Shown in pieces: positions 8,867-18,015 of a DNA stretch of 64,000 bases. The DNA comes from Roseiarcus sp963717215 (GTDB lineage Bacteria; Pseudomonadota; Alphaproteobacteria; Rhizobiales; Beijerinckiaceae): contig CAVQVS010000008.1 in NCBI GenBank assembly GCA_963717215.1, positions 310,001 through 374,000 of the forward strand, in the 5' to 3' direction. The notes below the pieces were generated by a model. The model was not told the DNA's origin. It made no database searches and saw only the letters and a list, made by a program, of their open reading frames with translations. The translations under genes were made by a program, and so were the position numbers. The stretch's first letter is position 1, and each line of letters opens with the position of its first letter.

Positions 8867-10165
8867 ATGCCACATTCCGCCAAAACCAAGCCCCATCACA
8901 GGGAGGTCAAGCGCCCGGAGAAACTCTCCGACGAGGGCTTGCTTGACCTTGTCCAGCGCCAGACGTTCTCGTTCTTTTGGGACGGCGCACAGCCGGCGAG
9001 CGGGCTTGCGCGCGACCGCACGGGGCGGCTGTCGGATCCCGCAGATGACGTCGTCGCGACTGGGGGTTCCGGCTTTGGCGTGATGGCTATGATCGTAGCC
9101 TGCGAGCGCGGGTGGGTGACGCGTGCCGACGTGCTAGCTCGCCTGTCGAAAGCGCTGGACTGCCTCGAGAGGGCGACCTGCTATCACGGCCTCTACCCTC
9201 ATTTCATGCACGGCGACACAGGCGCCACGAAGCCGTTCAGCCGGAAGGACGACGGCGCCGATCTGGTCGAGAGTGCGTTCTTGTTTCAGGGACTCCTGTG
9301 CGCCCGCGCCTATTTCGATCGCGATACGCCGGAGGAGAAGCGCATTCGCGATCGCATAACCTATCTCTGGAATGAAGCCGAGTGGGATTGGTACACTCAG
9401 GGCACTCGAACCGCCCTCACGTGGCACTGGAGCCATACAAATGGCTTCGCGCTGAACCATCCTGTCCGTGGCTGGAACGAGTGCCTCATCGCCTATATAC
9501 TGGCCGCTTCCGCGCCACGCTATGCGATGCCCGCGGAAGCCTACCATGAGGGCTGGGTTCAGAGCCGCCAGTTCATCAATGGACGCAGTTTCGAGGGCGT
9601 CGAGCTCCCTCTCGGGCCCGACGCGGGCGGGCCGCTTTTCTTCACTCATTATTCCTTCTGCAGCATCGATCCGCGCGGCCTCAGCGACGCCTACGCGGAC
9701 TACTGGAAGCAGAACGTCGCTCACACGCGCATTAACTATGCCTATTGCGTCCGCAACCCGCTTGGATTCAAGGGGTACGGACCGAACTGCTGGGGTCTCA
9801 CGGCCGGTGATTCGGTCAAGGGCTACGATGCGCATTCGCCTCGCAACGACAAGAGCGTCATCACGCCTAGCGCGGCCTTGGCAAGCTTCCCCTACTCACC
9901 GACGGAGGCGATGGCGGCGCTTCGACACTTCTATGACAATCTCGGCGACAAGATTTGGGGACGGTACGGCTTCATCGATGGTTTCAGCGAGCAATATGAC
10001 TGGTACGCCGACAGTTACCTCGCGATCAGCCAGGGGCCGATCGTCGTCATGATCGAGAATTACCGAACGGGCCTCATCTGGAAGCTGTTCATGGGCATTC
10101 CCGAGATCCGCGAGGGGATGACGAAATTGGGCTTCAAGAGCCCGCATTTCTCTGCGATAGCGTGA
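8867..10165 (+). CDS. Glycoamylase-family protein (PF10091; GH144-like, possible beta-1,2-glucanase)
   Basis: A 432-residue (alpha/alpha)6-barrel glycosidase of the glycoamylase-like family. Family hallmarks are LVQRQTFSFFWDG near residue 28, GFGVMAMIVACERGWV, YHGLYPHFMHGDTG at 106-119, SAFLFQGLLCARAYF, and the late WGLTAGDS and IVVMIENYRTG segments. The family includes the GH144 endo-beta-1,2-glucanases; older annotation calls it glucoamylase. No signal peptide is visible, so the enzyme is predicted to be cytoplasmic. Its stop overlaps the GTG start of the next gene by 4 nt. Its proximity to a GH94 oligoglucan-phosphorylase-like gene and a GH3 gene favours a beta-1,2-glucan substrate (inference). 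Confidence 0.82.
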   Translation: MPHSAKTKPHHREVKRPEKLSDEGLLDLVQRQTFSFFWDGAQPASGLARDRTGRLSDPADDVVATGGSGFGVMAMIVACERGWVTRADVLARLSKALDCLERATCYHGLYPHFMHGDTGATKPFSRKDDGADLVESAFLFQGLLCARAYFDRDTPEEKRIRDRITYLWNEAEWDWYTQGTRTALTWHWSHTNGFALNHPVRGWNECLIAYILAASAPRYAMPAEAYHEGWVQSRQFINGRSFEGVELPLGPDAGGPLFFTHYSFCSIDPRGLSDAYADYWKQNVAHTRINYAYCVRNPLGFKGYGPNCWGLTAGDSVKGYDAHSPRNDKSVITPSAALASFPYSPTEAMAALRHFYDNLGDKIWGRYGFIDGFSEQYDWYADSYLAISQGPIVVMIENYRTGLIWKLFMGIPEIREGMTKLGFKSPHFSAIA

Positions 10166-11559
10166 TTGCACTCGACGACTGGACAGATAAAGAAGCGCAC
10201 TTCGCCGTGGGCGCAATGCTGCGCGCCGTCTCAGCGACGAACCTCGTCAAGGAACGTCCCGGCTTTGGTCAGCGCGTTGTCCCGCGGCCAGGATCGGTAC
10301 TGGCCTCCCCTATTCCTGCCGCTTACGATCCCGACCCTGACTATTTCTTTCACTGGTTCCGGGATTCGGCGATCATCATCGACGCCCTGCGCGTAGCGCA
10401 AGCCGAGGGATTTGAGAAGCAAACCGCCGTCCACCGCTTCCAAGAGTTTGTCGACTTCAATCGATCCCTGCGGGGACTGGACGGGCGGGAGCTTATTCGC
10501 AACGCGCGTTTGAAGAAGGAGGTTCAGCCCTCCTTTCTGCAATACATACGACCCGATGACGAGCTGGAGGCTGTGTTCGGCGGAACGGTGCTGGGTGAAG
10601 CCCGCGTCAATCCAGATGGAACCCTCGATTTCACCCGATGGGCGCGGCCTCAGAACGATGGACCGGCGCTGCAAGTCCTGACGCTCACGCGGTGGCGTGA
10701 CGCACGCATGGACCTGGGCGACGCACTCCAGGCCGCCATGCTGGATCTTGTGATCGGCGATCTCGACTTCATCCGGGCCCACGCAAGCGAACATTCGTTC
10801 GATATCTGGGAGGAAGAGAGCGGATATCATTATTATACACAGCTCGTGCAGACCGAGGCGCTGGCTCGCGGCGCGGAGTGGCTCGAAGAAAAAGGGGACG
10901 CCATACGGGCGCGCGCCTGCCGTTCCCTTGTGGGCGAACTCACGCCACGCCTCGACGCCTATTGGCGCGCTGACGACGGCCACTACCGTTCACGGTCAGG
11001 CGTCGTCGGAGGCGTTCCGGGAAAGGCCCTGGACATTGCGGTGATTCTTGGCGTGCTTCACGCTGGACGCACAATGGGTGCGCATAGCGTGCTCGACCCG
11101 AAGGCCCAGGCCACACTGACCGCACTCGAAGACCTGTTCGGCACTCAATATCCGGTCAACCAGGCACGCCCAGCTGACCAGGGACCCGCGATAGGGCGCT
11201 ACGCAACGGACACCTACTACGGCGGCAACCCCTGGTATCTTGCTACGCTCGCCGCCGCCGAGTTCTATTTCAAACTCGCGATCGCGCTGCGATCAGGCTC
11301 CGAGATGCCGATGACGAGCGACAACGCGCCCTTTCGTGAGCGCTTAGGCGGGGAAACTCCCGCGCAGGCGGCGTTCAAGCGCGGCGTTACTTTCATGCGA
11401 ACTGTACAGGCGCACACGCCGCCGAGCGGGGATCTCTCGGAACAGTTCGATCGCACAACGGGCGCGCAAACTTCGGCCAAACATCTCGCTTGGAGCTACG
11501 CCGCCTTCATCACCGCCGCCGCGAGCCGCCGCCAGGCCGCCCAGGCCATTCGAGGGTGA
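10162..11559 (+). CDS. GH15 glucoamylase, fungal-type, without signal peptide
   Basis: A 465-residue GH15 (alpha/alpha)6 barrel resembling the catalytic domain of Aspergillus glucoamylase. VLASPIPAAYDPDPDYFFHWFRD-type start, WARPQNDGPALQ, the acid motif DIWEEESG (214-221, Glu217 equivalent to Glu179) and SEQFDRT with Glu427 equivalent to Glu400, then the LAWSYAAFITA helix. No starch-binding domain and no signal peptide are present. Translation begins at GTG overlapping the previous stop (GTGA), so it is coupled to the GH144-like gene. The expected reaction is release of beta-D-glucose from non-reducing ends of alpha-1,4-glucans. The 3' end overlaps the convergent GH94 gene by 50 bp. Confidence 0.88.
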   Translation: MIALDDWTDKEAHFAVGAMLRAVSATNLVKERPGFGQRVVPRPGSVLASPIPAAYDPDPDYFFHWFRDSAIIIDALRVAQAEGFEKQTAVHRFQEFVDFNRSLRGLDGRELIRNARLKKEVQPSFLQYIRPDDELEAVFGGTVLGEARVNPDGTLDFTRWARPQNDGPALQVLTLTRWRDARMDLGDALQAAMLDLVIGDLDFIRAHASEHSFDIWEEESGYHYYTQLVQTEALARGAEWLEEKGDAIRARACRSLVGELTPRLDAYWRADDGHYRSRSGVVGGVPGKALDIAVILGVLHAGRTMGAHSVLDPKAQATLTALEDLFGTQYPVNQARPADQGPAIGRYATDTYYGGNPWYLATLAAAEFYFKLAIALRSGSEMPMTSDNAPFRERLGGETPAQAAFKRGVTFMRTVQAHTPPSGDLSEQFDRTTGAQTSAKHLAWSYAAFITAAASRRQAAQAIRG

Positions 11560-14500
11560 GATCCCTACGCAACTGTCTCAAGCCCGGCGTCACGATTCGC
11601 TTCCCGAATTGGCGTCTAAGTCCAAAGGCGTGGCGAATGAGCATGTTGGCGTAGAGGCCGGGCCCGCTTGAATAGACGCGCCAGCCGCCATCGACAGCGA
11701 TCGAGTTTGCTCCGACCCGCGCCCATTCGTTGCTCGCCTGATACCGATCCTGGAAGGCCGCGTCACTAGAGCTGAAATAAGCATTCCGCTGCCTCAGGGA
11801 CGCATGCGGGAGCTCGTCCGTCACCGTGATTGGGTTTGCGACCAACAGCGCCTCCCACAGCGCCTCAAACTCGCCTATGTCGCTCATCGCCTCGCCGTAA
11901 CGCAGGTGCGAATGCGTATACATGAGACCGATTTCGCGGCCGAAGAAGGCCGCCGATTCCGCCCGCTGGAAAAACGTTTCGGGCCCACCGTGATAGACGA
12001 TCGGCCTGTCCATAAGCCGCGCGCCGTCGGAAAATAGGAGGTGCTTACGGATCAGGCCCAAGTGCTTCCGCGCCTGGGCTTGCGTGAACAGGCCGCCGAT
12101 CATGCTCTGCGTCATCGGCAAGAGAGAATAGGCAAGGCCCGTTTTCTTGTCGCTCGGATGCAACAGGAGCTCGGGCTCGCCGCCTTGCGGCCTGAACACG
12201 CCATAGCCGGCGATGATTCCGTCGCGAATGAGATGCGCGTTGAAGTCCTTGCGCATGCCGGCGGCGAGCGCGTCGAGCGCCTTGGCGCGCTTGGGCTCCC
12301 GTTTGGCGAGACGAAGGATCTCGGCGTAGCGGCGTAGCTGCTCGTAAAGGAGCGCCACCGTCCAGGCGCTCGTCATCCAATCGCTTGTCGTCGGATCGAC
12401 CGGTCGAAGGAAGTCGTTCCAGTCGCCGTGGCCATAACGAACAAGGTTCGTGCCGGGAATGAAGCGCGCGCGCACCGTCTCGATCAGCTTGTCGATGTGA
12501 GCCGTCACCGGGTCGAGGTGCGGCGTCTTCTCGAAATTGTCCTCGCGGCGCCACGCGATCGGCTCGTCGAGGAAAACAAAATCGCCCGTGGCCTCGATAT
12601 AGTCGCAGAGCGCCTTGAGCGGCCAGACGATGATGTCACCGTGCGACTCTCTGTCCTGCACCACGGAATACGGTTCGAGCATGAACCATTGCGGCCAATC
12701 GCCGCTCTCTTCGTATTGCTGAGCGAAGAGAATGCGCAAAATGTCTTTGACCGATTGATCATGTTCGAGCGTCAGCAGGAGCTCGATTGAGCCTTGGCAG
12801 ACGTCACGCGTGCCCCAGGCGCCGCCGGTATATTGTTCGAGACCATGCGGGGCGGTCAGATGTATCATCCCGTCATGCACAAGCCACGGAAGGACCGTGT
12901 CGGCGGCTAGCGCGTCCGCGGAGTCCTTGGCGCTCCGTACCCGGACCCCACGGGTGAGGTTGCGCCAGAAGCGATCGCCAGGCTTGAGCATCGCCGCTTC
13001 GTCGACGGCCCTGGCGTATTTTGACGTCAGCGCGTCGGCTAGCTTGGTATCGGTCATGGAGCCCACGACCGCAAACACGAATTCGTTCGTCGGCTTCGTA
13101 CGGATCGCGACGTATCCGCCGCTGCGGCGCTTACCGTCGAGGTATAGAAGTTCATCGCCGCCGATGGCTTCGACCCGCCCCGGCGTACTCGTCACCAGGC
13201 GATAGACACCCTCGGGATATTGCTGGCCCCAGCGATCATTCAGATCCGGCCGGAAAGTGATGCGTTTTCGTTTCGAGTCGATCTCGATGCGGCCGGCAGG
13301 TCCAAACTCCTGCTCTCCGAGAACAAGGTGGCCGAAAACGAGAAAGCGACATCGTGGCCCTTCAACCGTAACGCGCCATTGCATGGCGGGTTCTTCGCCG
13401 CAAACGGTCGCAGAGATCGTGACGGTTCGCTGACCAAGTTGGTAGACCCAGCGGCAGTCGTTGAGGCCCATTTCAAAAACGGAAGGGACGGTCAGCAGGC
13501 GCCACCCGTCCTTCGTCTCTATCAACATCCGCAATCCGCTCGCGCGGGTGATGTTGTAAGGATCGCGGGAGACGGAAAAGAGCTTGTGGAATGACGTATT
13601 GCCGATGGTCAGTTGCGCGCCGAACACGCCATGCATCCACGCGGTCGCGCACAGAATCGTCTCGTCAGGCAACATCTCCTGACCGCTCCGAATAAGCGAG
13701 CCATGGCGCCGGGCCACGATGTGCTCCTTGTCGCGCAGGACGACGTGACGGTTGTGCGTTCTTCCCGGAACAAAAAGGGACAAAAGATGGTCGCCAGCCT
13801 TTTCGACATGCGTGCGCCGGCGATATCGCGCTCGGACCGCTTTATCCTCGAGCGTCTCAGCGACGGCGGAGCGGGCGTCATGAAGCAAACTTCGCGTTGG
13901 GGCCGTTAGGCCGACGTCACGCTCCGCCCAGTCCTTGCTGGCGCCCTCGACGGCCTCAATCTGGCTCAGATCGGCGTCGCTCGAAGCCGCAGGGTGGTCC
14001 GGCTGAAAGAAGCCAAAGAACGTCCAGGACGCCTCTCCGCCAGCCTCAAGGGTTACAGCCGTTGATTGCAGAGCCGCGCACGCTGTCTCGTACTGAAGGC
14101 GTTCCGACGGCAAGTTGGTCCCGAAGGGAAGGTCGAGTTGATCACCGTCACGATAGGCCGGCCCCATCAGTTGCCGAAAGTCGGTGGCGAAGCCTTGGGC
14201 GCCTTCCACGCAGCCGTGGGCCACCCAGGGATGCGCTCCGCCCTGCGACAGGTTTTGCCTGGCCATCAGAATATGATTCAAACGTTGATGGGTCGCAATA
14301 TGATGGTCAAGATACTGACTGGCGTAGGCCTCGTTGTTCATCAGGAAGCCCTGATCGCCGAGCCCAAGATCTTGGATCAGAACAGCATCGCATGGGAGTT
14401 GCGCGTCGCGGCGATTGACAATCTCGACCCGCCAGAACCACGCGTTTAATCGCGGATGCAGCCATAGGGTGACGCGATGGCCGACGCCGCCCTGTTCTCC

Positions 14501-14800
14501 CTCCCAGACATATCGATCATCTGAGGAGCCCACACGAAGGAGAGTCTCTGGACCCATCACGGACAGAATCGTCGGCTGAGGTCCGCCCATACGCAGATAA
14601 AGGCGCGCCATGCCATTGCCGATCGGCAACGCGAGCGTTTGATTGACGACAATCCGACGATTGGCTTCAGTGTGCTCGATGGCGAAGATCGCGCCGGTTG
14701 GTAGGACGCTGACCGAAAGCCCAGACCCGTTGGCGATCCGCGACAGGGCGAGATCGTCTCGGTGCGGCGTCGTCAGGATCTCAATCGATGAATCCAACAT
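11510..14800 (-). CDS. GH94-type phosphorylase, probable 1,2-beta-oligoglucan phosphorylase
   Basis: A 1096-residue protein with an N-terminal beta-sandwich half and a C-terminal (alpha/alpha)6 barrel. GDWND at residues 792-796 is the GH94 motif containing the general acid Asp. TGGAWGTRDVCQGS and GGPETFFQRAESAAFFGREIGLMYTHSHLRYGEAM are typical of the cellobiose-phosphorylase/cyclic-glucan-synthase C-terminal superfamily. The size is close to characterised 1,2-beta-oligoglucan phosphorylases (~1110 residues) and larger than cellobiose phosphorylase (~820). The start at 14800 is chosen for its GGGAGG site 4-5 nt upstream. It lies next to GH3 and GH144-like genes, which suggests phosphorolysis of beta-1,2-glucan fragments to sugar 1-phosphate. 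Exact specificity is not provable here. Confidence 0.75.
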   Translation of the reverse strand: MLDSSIEILTTPHRDDLALSRIANGSGLSVSVLPTGAIFAIEHTEANRRIVVNQTLALPIGNGMARLYLRMGGPQPTILSVMGPETLLRVGSSDDRYVWEGEQGGVGHRVTLWLHPRLNAWFWRVEIVNRRDAQLPCDAVLIQDLGLGDQGFLMNNEAYASQYLDHHIATHQRLNHILMARQNLSQGGAHPWVAHGCVEGAQGFATDFRQLMGPAYRDGDQLDLPFGTNLPSERLQYETACAALQSTAVTLEAGGEASWTFFGFFQPDHPAASSDADLSQIEAVEGASKDWAERDVGLTAPTRSLLHDARSAVAETLEDKAVRARYRRRTHVEKAGDHLLSLFVPGRTHNRHVVLRDKEHIVARRHGSLIRSGQEMLPDETILCATAWMHGVFGAQLTIGNTSFHKLFSVSRDPYNITRASGLRMLIETKDGWRLLTVPSVFEMGLNDCRWVYQLGQRTVTISATVCGEEPAMQWRVTVEGPRCRFLVFGHLVLGEQEFGPAGRIEIDSKRKRITFRPDLNDRWGQQYPEGVYRLVTSTPGRVEAIGGDELLYLDGKRRSGGYVAIRTKPTNEFVFAVVGSMTDTKLADALTSKYARAVDEAAMLKPGDRFWRNLTRGVRVRSAKDSADALAADTVLPWLVHDGMIHLTAPHGLEQYTGGAWGTRDVCQGSIELLLTLEHDQSVKDILRILFAQQYEESGDWPQWFMLEPYSVVQDRESHGDIIVWPLKALCDYIEATGDFVFLDEPIAWRREDNFEKTPHLDPVTAHIDKLIETVRARFIPGTNLVRYGHGDWNDFLRPVDPTTSDWMTSAWTVALLYEQLRRYAEILRLAKREPKRAKALDALAAGMRKDFNAHLIRDGIIAGYGVFRPQGGEPELLLHPSDKKTGLAYSLLPMTQSMIGGLFTQAQARKHLGLIRKHLLFSDGARLMDRPIVYHGGPETFFQRAESAAFFGREIGLMYTHSHLRYGEAMSDIGEFEALWEALLVANPITVTDELPHASLRQRNAYFSSSDAAFQDRYQASNEWARVGANSIAVDGGWRVYSSGPGLYANMLIRHAFGLRRQFGKRIVTPGLRQLRRDLTLEWPGRPGGGSRRR

Positions 14801-15060
14801 TAACCCTCCCGCTGCCCGCGATCCTTCTACCATCGGCTTGGCGGCCGAGTCTGGAAAAGGCGCGTCAGTTCACCCCGATTGTTCCCGCGACTTCGATCCT
14901 AACCGGCCGCAATCTCGATGTGGAGATCGTTCGCCGGCGCAAAAAGCCCGTGTTTCATCCGGACAACGACGCCCCGCGAGGGATGAACGCCTGCGGGAAT
15001 TACGCTATTGAATATCGACAGGTCTGGATCAAAAATCGGCGCTACTGGTCGGGTGAGGCG

Positions 15061-15477
15061 ATGGAAACAAAATTTCCAAGCTATTGGATGTGGTCGGAAG
15101 CCTTCGAGGCGCTGGCCCGCGCGGAGCGCATGCACCGGCAATTCATTCAGCCGTCTGGCTCCCGTTCCCCGGTCGCCTGGGAGCCGCCAGTCGACATTTT
15201 GGAGACTGAGCGCGCAGTGCTGGTGCTGGTCGCGCTGCCGGGCGTCGACTTCGAGCAGGTCGAGGCGGTCATCAGCCATGGCGAGTTGCTGATCTCTGGA
15301 TCTCGAACCTATCCGGAGGAAATGCGGACCGCCATCATCCATCGACTCGAGCTGCCGCAAGGCCGATTTGAACGCCGCATCCATCTGCCGGCCGGACTGT
15401 ACAGCGCCATCCACCGGTCGCATTCCAACGGCCACATGCTCATAACGCTGGAAAAATCGGGAGCCGCCAATGGCTGA
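15061..15477 (+). CDS. Small heat shock protein, Hsp20/alpha-crystallin family
   Basis: A 138-residue protein with a short amphipathic N-terminus (WMWSEAFEALARAERMHRQF) and an alpha-crystallin domain of about 90 residues, starting at WEPPVDILETERAVLVLVALPGV. The last strands contain HRLELPQGRFERRIHLP. The ATG at 15061 has a GGGTGAGG site just upstream; longer in-frame readings extend into the region antisense to the GH94 gene leader and are not credible. The stop lies 8 nt inside the lon reading frame, so both are made from one message. The expected role is an ATP-independent holdase paired with a protease. Confidence 0.85.
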   Translation: METKFPSYWMWSEAFEALARAERMHRQFIQPSGSRSPVAWEPPVDILETERAVLVLVALPGVDFEQVEAVISHGELLISGSRTYPEEMRTAIIHRLELPQGRFERRIHLPAGLYSAIHRSHSNGHMLITLEKSGAANG

Positions 15478-17887
15478 GGCCGAAATAAGCTCCGAGGGCG
15501 CTCTCGGCGCGGCGCCTTCGCCCCCGTTGCCGCCCGACGCCCTGATCATCGTGCCGGTGCGCGGCCTGGTGCTATTTCCAGCGACTGTACTGCCGATCAC
15601 GCTCGGCCGTCCGCGTTCGGTGCTTGCGGCGCAGGCGGCGGTGCGGGAGCAAAAGCCGGTCGGCATCGTGATGCAGCGCAACGCTGAGATGGCCGATCCC
15701 CTGCCGGTCGACCTGCATCGGATGGGAACGGTCGCCAATGTCGTTCGTTACATAACGGCGCCGGACGGGTCGAACCATCTCATCTGCCAGGGAGAGCAGC
15801 GCTTCCGGGTTATCGACTACCTCAACGGGTGGCCGTTTTTCGTCGCGAGGACAGAGAGGATCCCCGAGCCCGCCCCGACGTCCAACGAAATCGAGGCCCG
15901 TTTCGTCCATCTCAAGGGTCAGGCGATCGAGGCGATCCAACTCCTGCCGCAAGCGCCCAACGAATTGCTGGCGACCATCCAGGGCGTCGATTCGCCGGGC
16001 GCGCTCGCCGATCTGGTGGCGACTTTCATGGACGCGACGCCCGACGAGAAGCAGGAGATCCTCGAGACGGTGGACATCGGCGCCCGGATGGAGCGGGTGT
16101 CCCGACTGCTCGCGCATCGGATCGAGGTCCTGCGGCTCTCGCAGGAGATCGGGCGGGAGACCAAGGCCTCGCTCGACTCCCGCAATCGCGAGGTCCTGCT
16201 GCGCGAGCAGATGGCCGCCATCCAGCGCCAGCTTGGCGAAGCGGACGAGGGAAAGTCGGCCGAGATCGCTGAACTTGAGAAGGCGATCGCCAACGCGCAC
16301 ATGCCCAAGGAAGTCGAGGACCAGGCGCGCAAAGAATTGCGCCGGCTACAGCGCATGCCGGAGGCGGCGGGCGAATACGGCATGGTGCGGACCTATCTCG
16401 ATTGGCTGGTGGACCTGCCGTGGGCGCTGCCCGAGGAGGCGCCGATCGACATCGCCGCTGCGCGACGCGTCCTCGATGAGGATCATTTCGGGCTTGAGAA
16501 GATCAAGCGCCGGATCATCGAATATCTCGCCGTTCGCAAACTGTCGCCGGACGGCAAGGCGCCGATCCTTTGCTTTGTCGGACCTCCCGGCGTTGGCAAG
16601 ACATCGCTCGGTCAGTCGATCGCGCGCGCCATGAGCCGCAAGTTCGTCCGTGTCAGCCTCGGCGGCGTGCATGACGAAGCGGAGATCCGCGGCCATCGGC
16701 GAACCTATATCGGCGCCCTGCCCGGCAACATCATCCAGGCGATCCGCAAGGCTGGGACCCGCGACTGTGTGATGATGCTGGACGAGATCGACAAGCTCGG
16801 GTCCGGCATACAGGGCGACCCGGCTTCCGCGATGCTGGAGGTGCTGGACCCTGAGCAGAACAGCACCTTCCGCGACAATTACCTCGCCGTGCCGTTCGAC
16901 CTCAGCCGGGTCGTGTTCATCGCCACGGCGAATATGCTCGACACTGTTCCAGGGCCCCTTCGCGACCGCATGGAGATCATCAGTCTTTCCGGCTACACGG
17001 CGAGCGAGAAATTCCAGATCGCGCGCCGCTATCTTGTTCGACGCCAATTGAAGGCGAATGGCCTCAAGTCGGAACAGGTCGAGATCGCCGATGACGCGCT
17101 TAAGGGAATCATCGAGCGCTACACGCGGGAGGCGGGCGTTCGCAGCCTCGAGCGCGAGATCGGCAGGGTGCTTCGCCACTCCGCCATGCGGGTCGCCGAG
17201 GGCGAGACCGGCTCGATCACGATCACGGACGGCGATCTCTTGAGCATCCTGGGGCCCCCGATCTTTGAGGACGAGGTCGCCATGCGCACCAGCGTCCCCG
17301 GCGTGGCGACGGGGCTCGCCTGGACGCCGGTTGGGGGCGACATTCTGTTCATCGAGGCGACTGCGACTCCAGGCGGCGGACGACTGATCCTCACCGGGCA
17401 ACTCGGCGAAGTGATGAAGGAAAGCGCGCAGGCCGCGCTCAGCATCGTCAAGAATCGCGCGGCCTCTTACGGAATCGACCCGACGCGGTTCGAGAAGACC
17501 GACATTCACATCCACGTGCCGGCGGGCGCGACGCCAAAAGACGGCCCGAGCGCCGGGGTGGCGATGTTCATGGCGCTCGTCTCGCTCATGACCGATCGCA
17601 CCATTCGCAGCGATACCGCGATGACCGGGGAGATCAGCCTGAGGGGCCTCGTGCTTCCGGTCGGCGGCATCAAGGAGAAAATCGTCGCCGCGCACAGAGC
17701 CGGACTGAGGCACATCATGTTGCCTGCACGCAACCGGAAGGACTTCGACGACATTCCTGAGGAGGTGCGCCAGCAATTGACATTCACCTGGCTTGAACGC
17801 GTGGACGAAGCGGTTTCCGCTGCGCTCGAGCCGGCGAAGACCAAAGGGGAGTCGCCCATGAACAGCGAGGCCATGTCGCCCTCTTGA
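15470..17887 (+). CDS. lon: Lon protease (endopeptidase La)
   Basis: An 805-residue ATP-dependent serine protease. The N-terminal substrate domain (LIIVPVRGLVLFPATVLPITL) is followed by a coiled-coil linker, the AAA+ module with Walker A GPPGVGKTS and Walker B MMLDEIDK, and the protease domain with the catalytic dyad Ser694 in DGPSAGVA and Lys737 in GGIKEK. The spacing of 43 residues between them equals that in E. coli Lon. All key residues are intact. The 8-nt overlap with the Hsp20 gene implies co-translation. This may be a second Lon beside the housekeeping one normally found near clpX, which cannot be seen here. Confidence 0.96.
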   Translation: MAEAEISSEGALGAAPSPPLPPDALIIVPVRGLVLFPATVLPITLGRPRSVLAAQAAVREQKPVGIVMQRNAEMADPLPVDLHRMGTVANVVRYITAPDGSNHLICQGEQRFRVIDYLNGWPFFVARTERIPEPAPTSNEIEARFVHLKGQAIEAIQLLPQAPNELLATIQGVDSPGALADLVATFMDATPDEKQEILETVDIGARMERVSRLLAHRIEVLRLSQEIGRETKASLDSRNREVLLREQMAAIQRQLGEADEGKSAEIAELEKAIANAHMPKEVEDQARKELRRLQRMPEAAGEYGMVRTYLDWLVDLPWALPEEAPIDIAAARRVLDEDHFGLEKIKRRIIEYLAVRKLSPDGKAPILCFVGPPGVGKTSLGQSIARAMSRKFVRVSLGGVHDEAEIRGHRRTYIGALPGNIIQAIRKAGTRDCVMMLDEIDKLGSGIQGDPASAMLEVLDPEQNSTFRDNYLAVPFDLSRVVFIATANMLDTVPGPLRDRMEIISLSGYTASEKFQIARRYLVRRQLKANGLKSEQVEIADDALKGIIERYTREAGVRSLEREIGRVLRHSAMRVAEGETGSITITDGDLLSILGPPIFEDEVAMRTSVPGVATGLAWTPVGGDILFIEATATPGGGRLILTGQLGEVMKESAQAALSIVKNRAASYGIDPTRFEKTDIHIHVPAGATPKDGPSAGVAMFMALVSLMTDRTIRSDTAMTGEISLRGLVLPVGGIKEKIVAAHRAGLRHIMLPARNRKDFDDIPEEVRQQLTFTWLERVDEAVSAALEPAKTKGESPMNSEAMSPS

Positions 17888-18015
17888 GAAGGTTTCGCGC
17901 GGTCGCGCCTTACGGTCGAAGGACCCGTCGCCCTCGTGTACCGGCACTTTTACCGGAGCGCCCCAATAGTTTTAGTGCTTTAGGACCCCGTTTATCGTCA
18001 CTGCGAGACCATTCG

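Noticed and set aside
16346..17947. 533-codon minus-strand reading opposite lon
   Set aside because: Antisense to an intact Lon with its catalytic dyad; Asp/His/Arg-rich and featureless.
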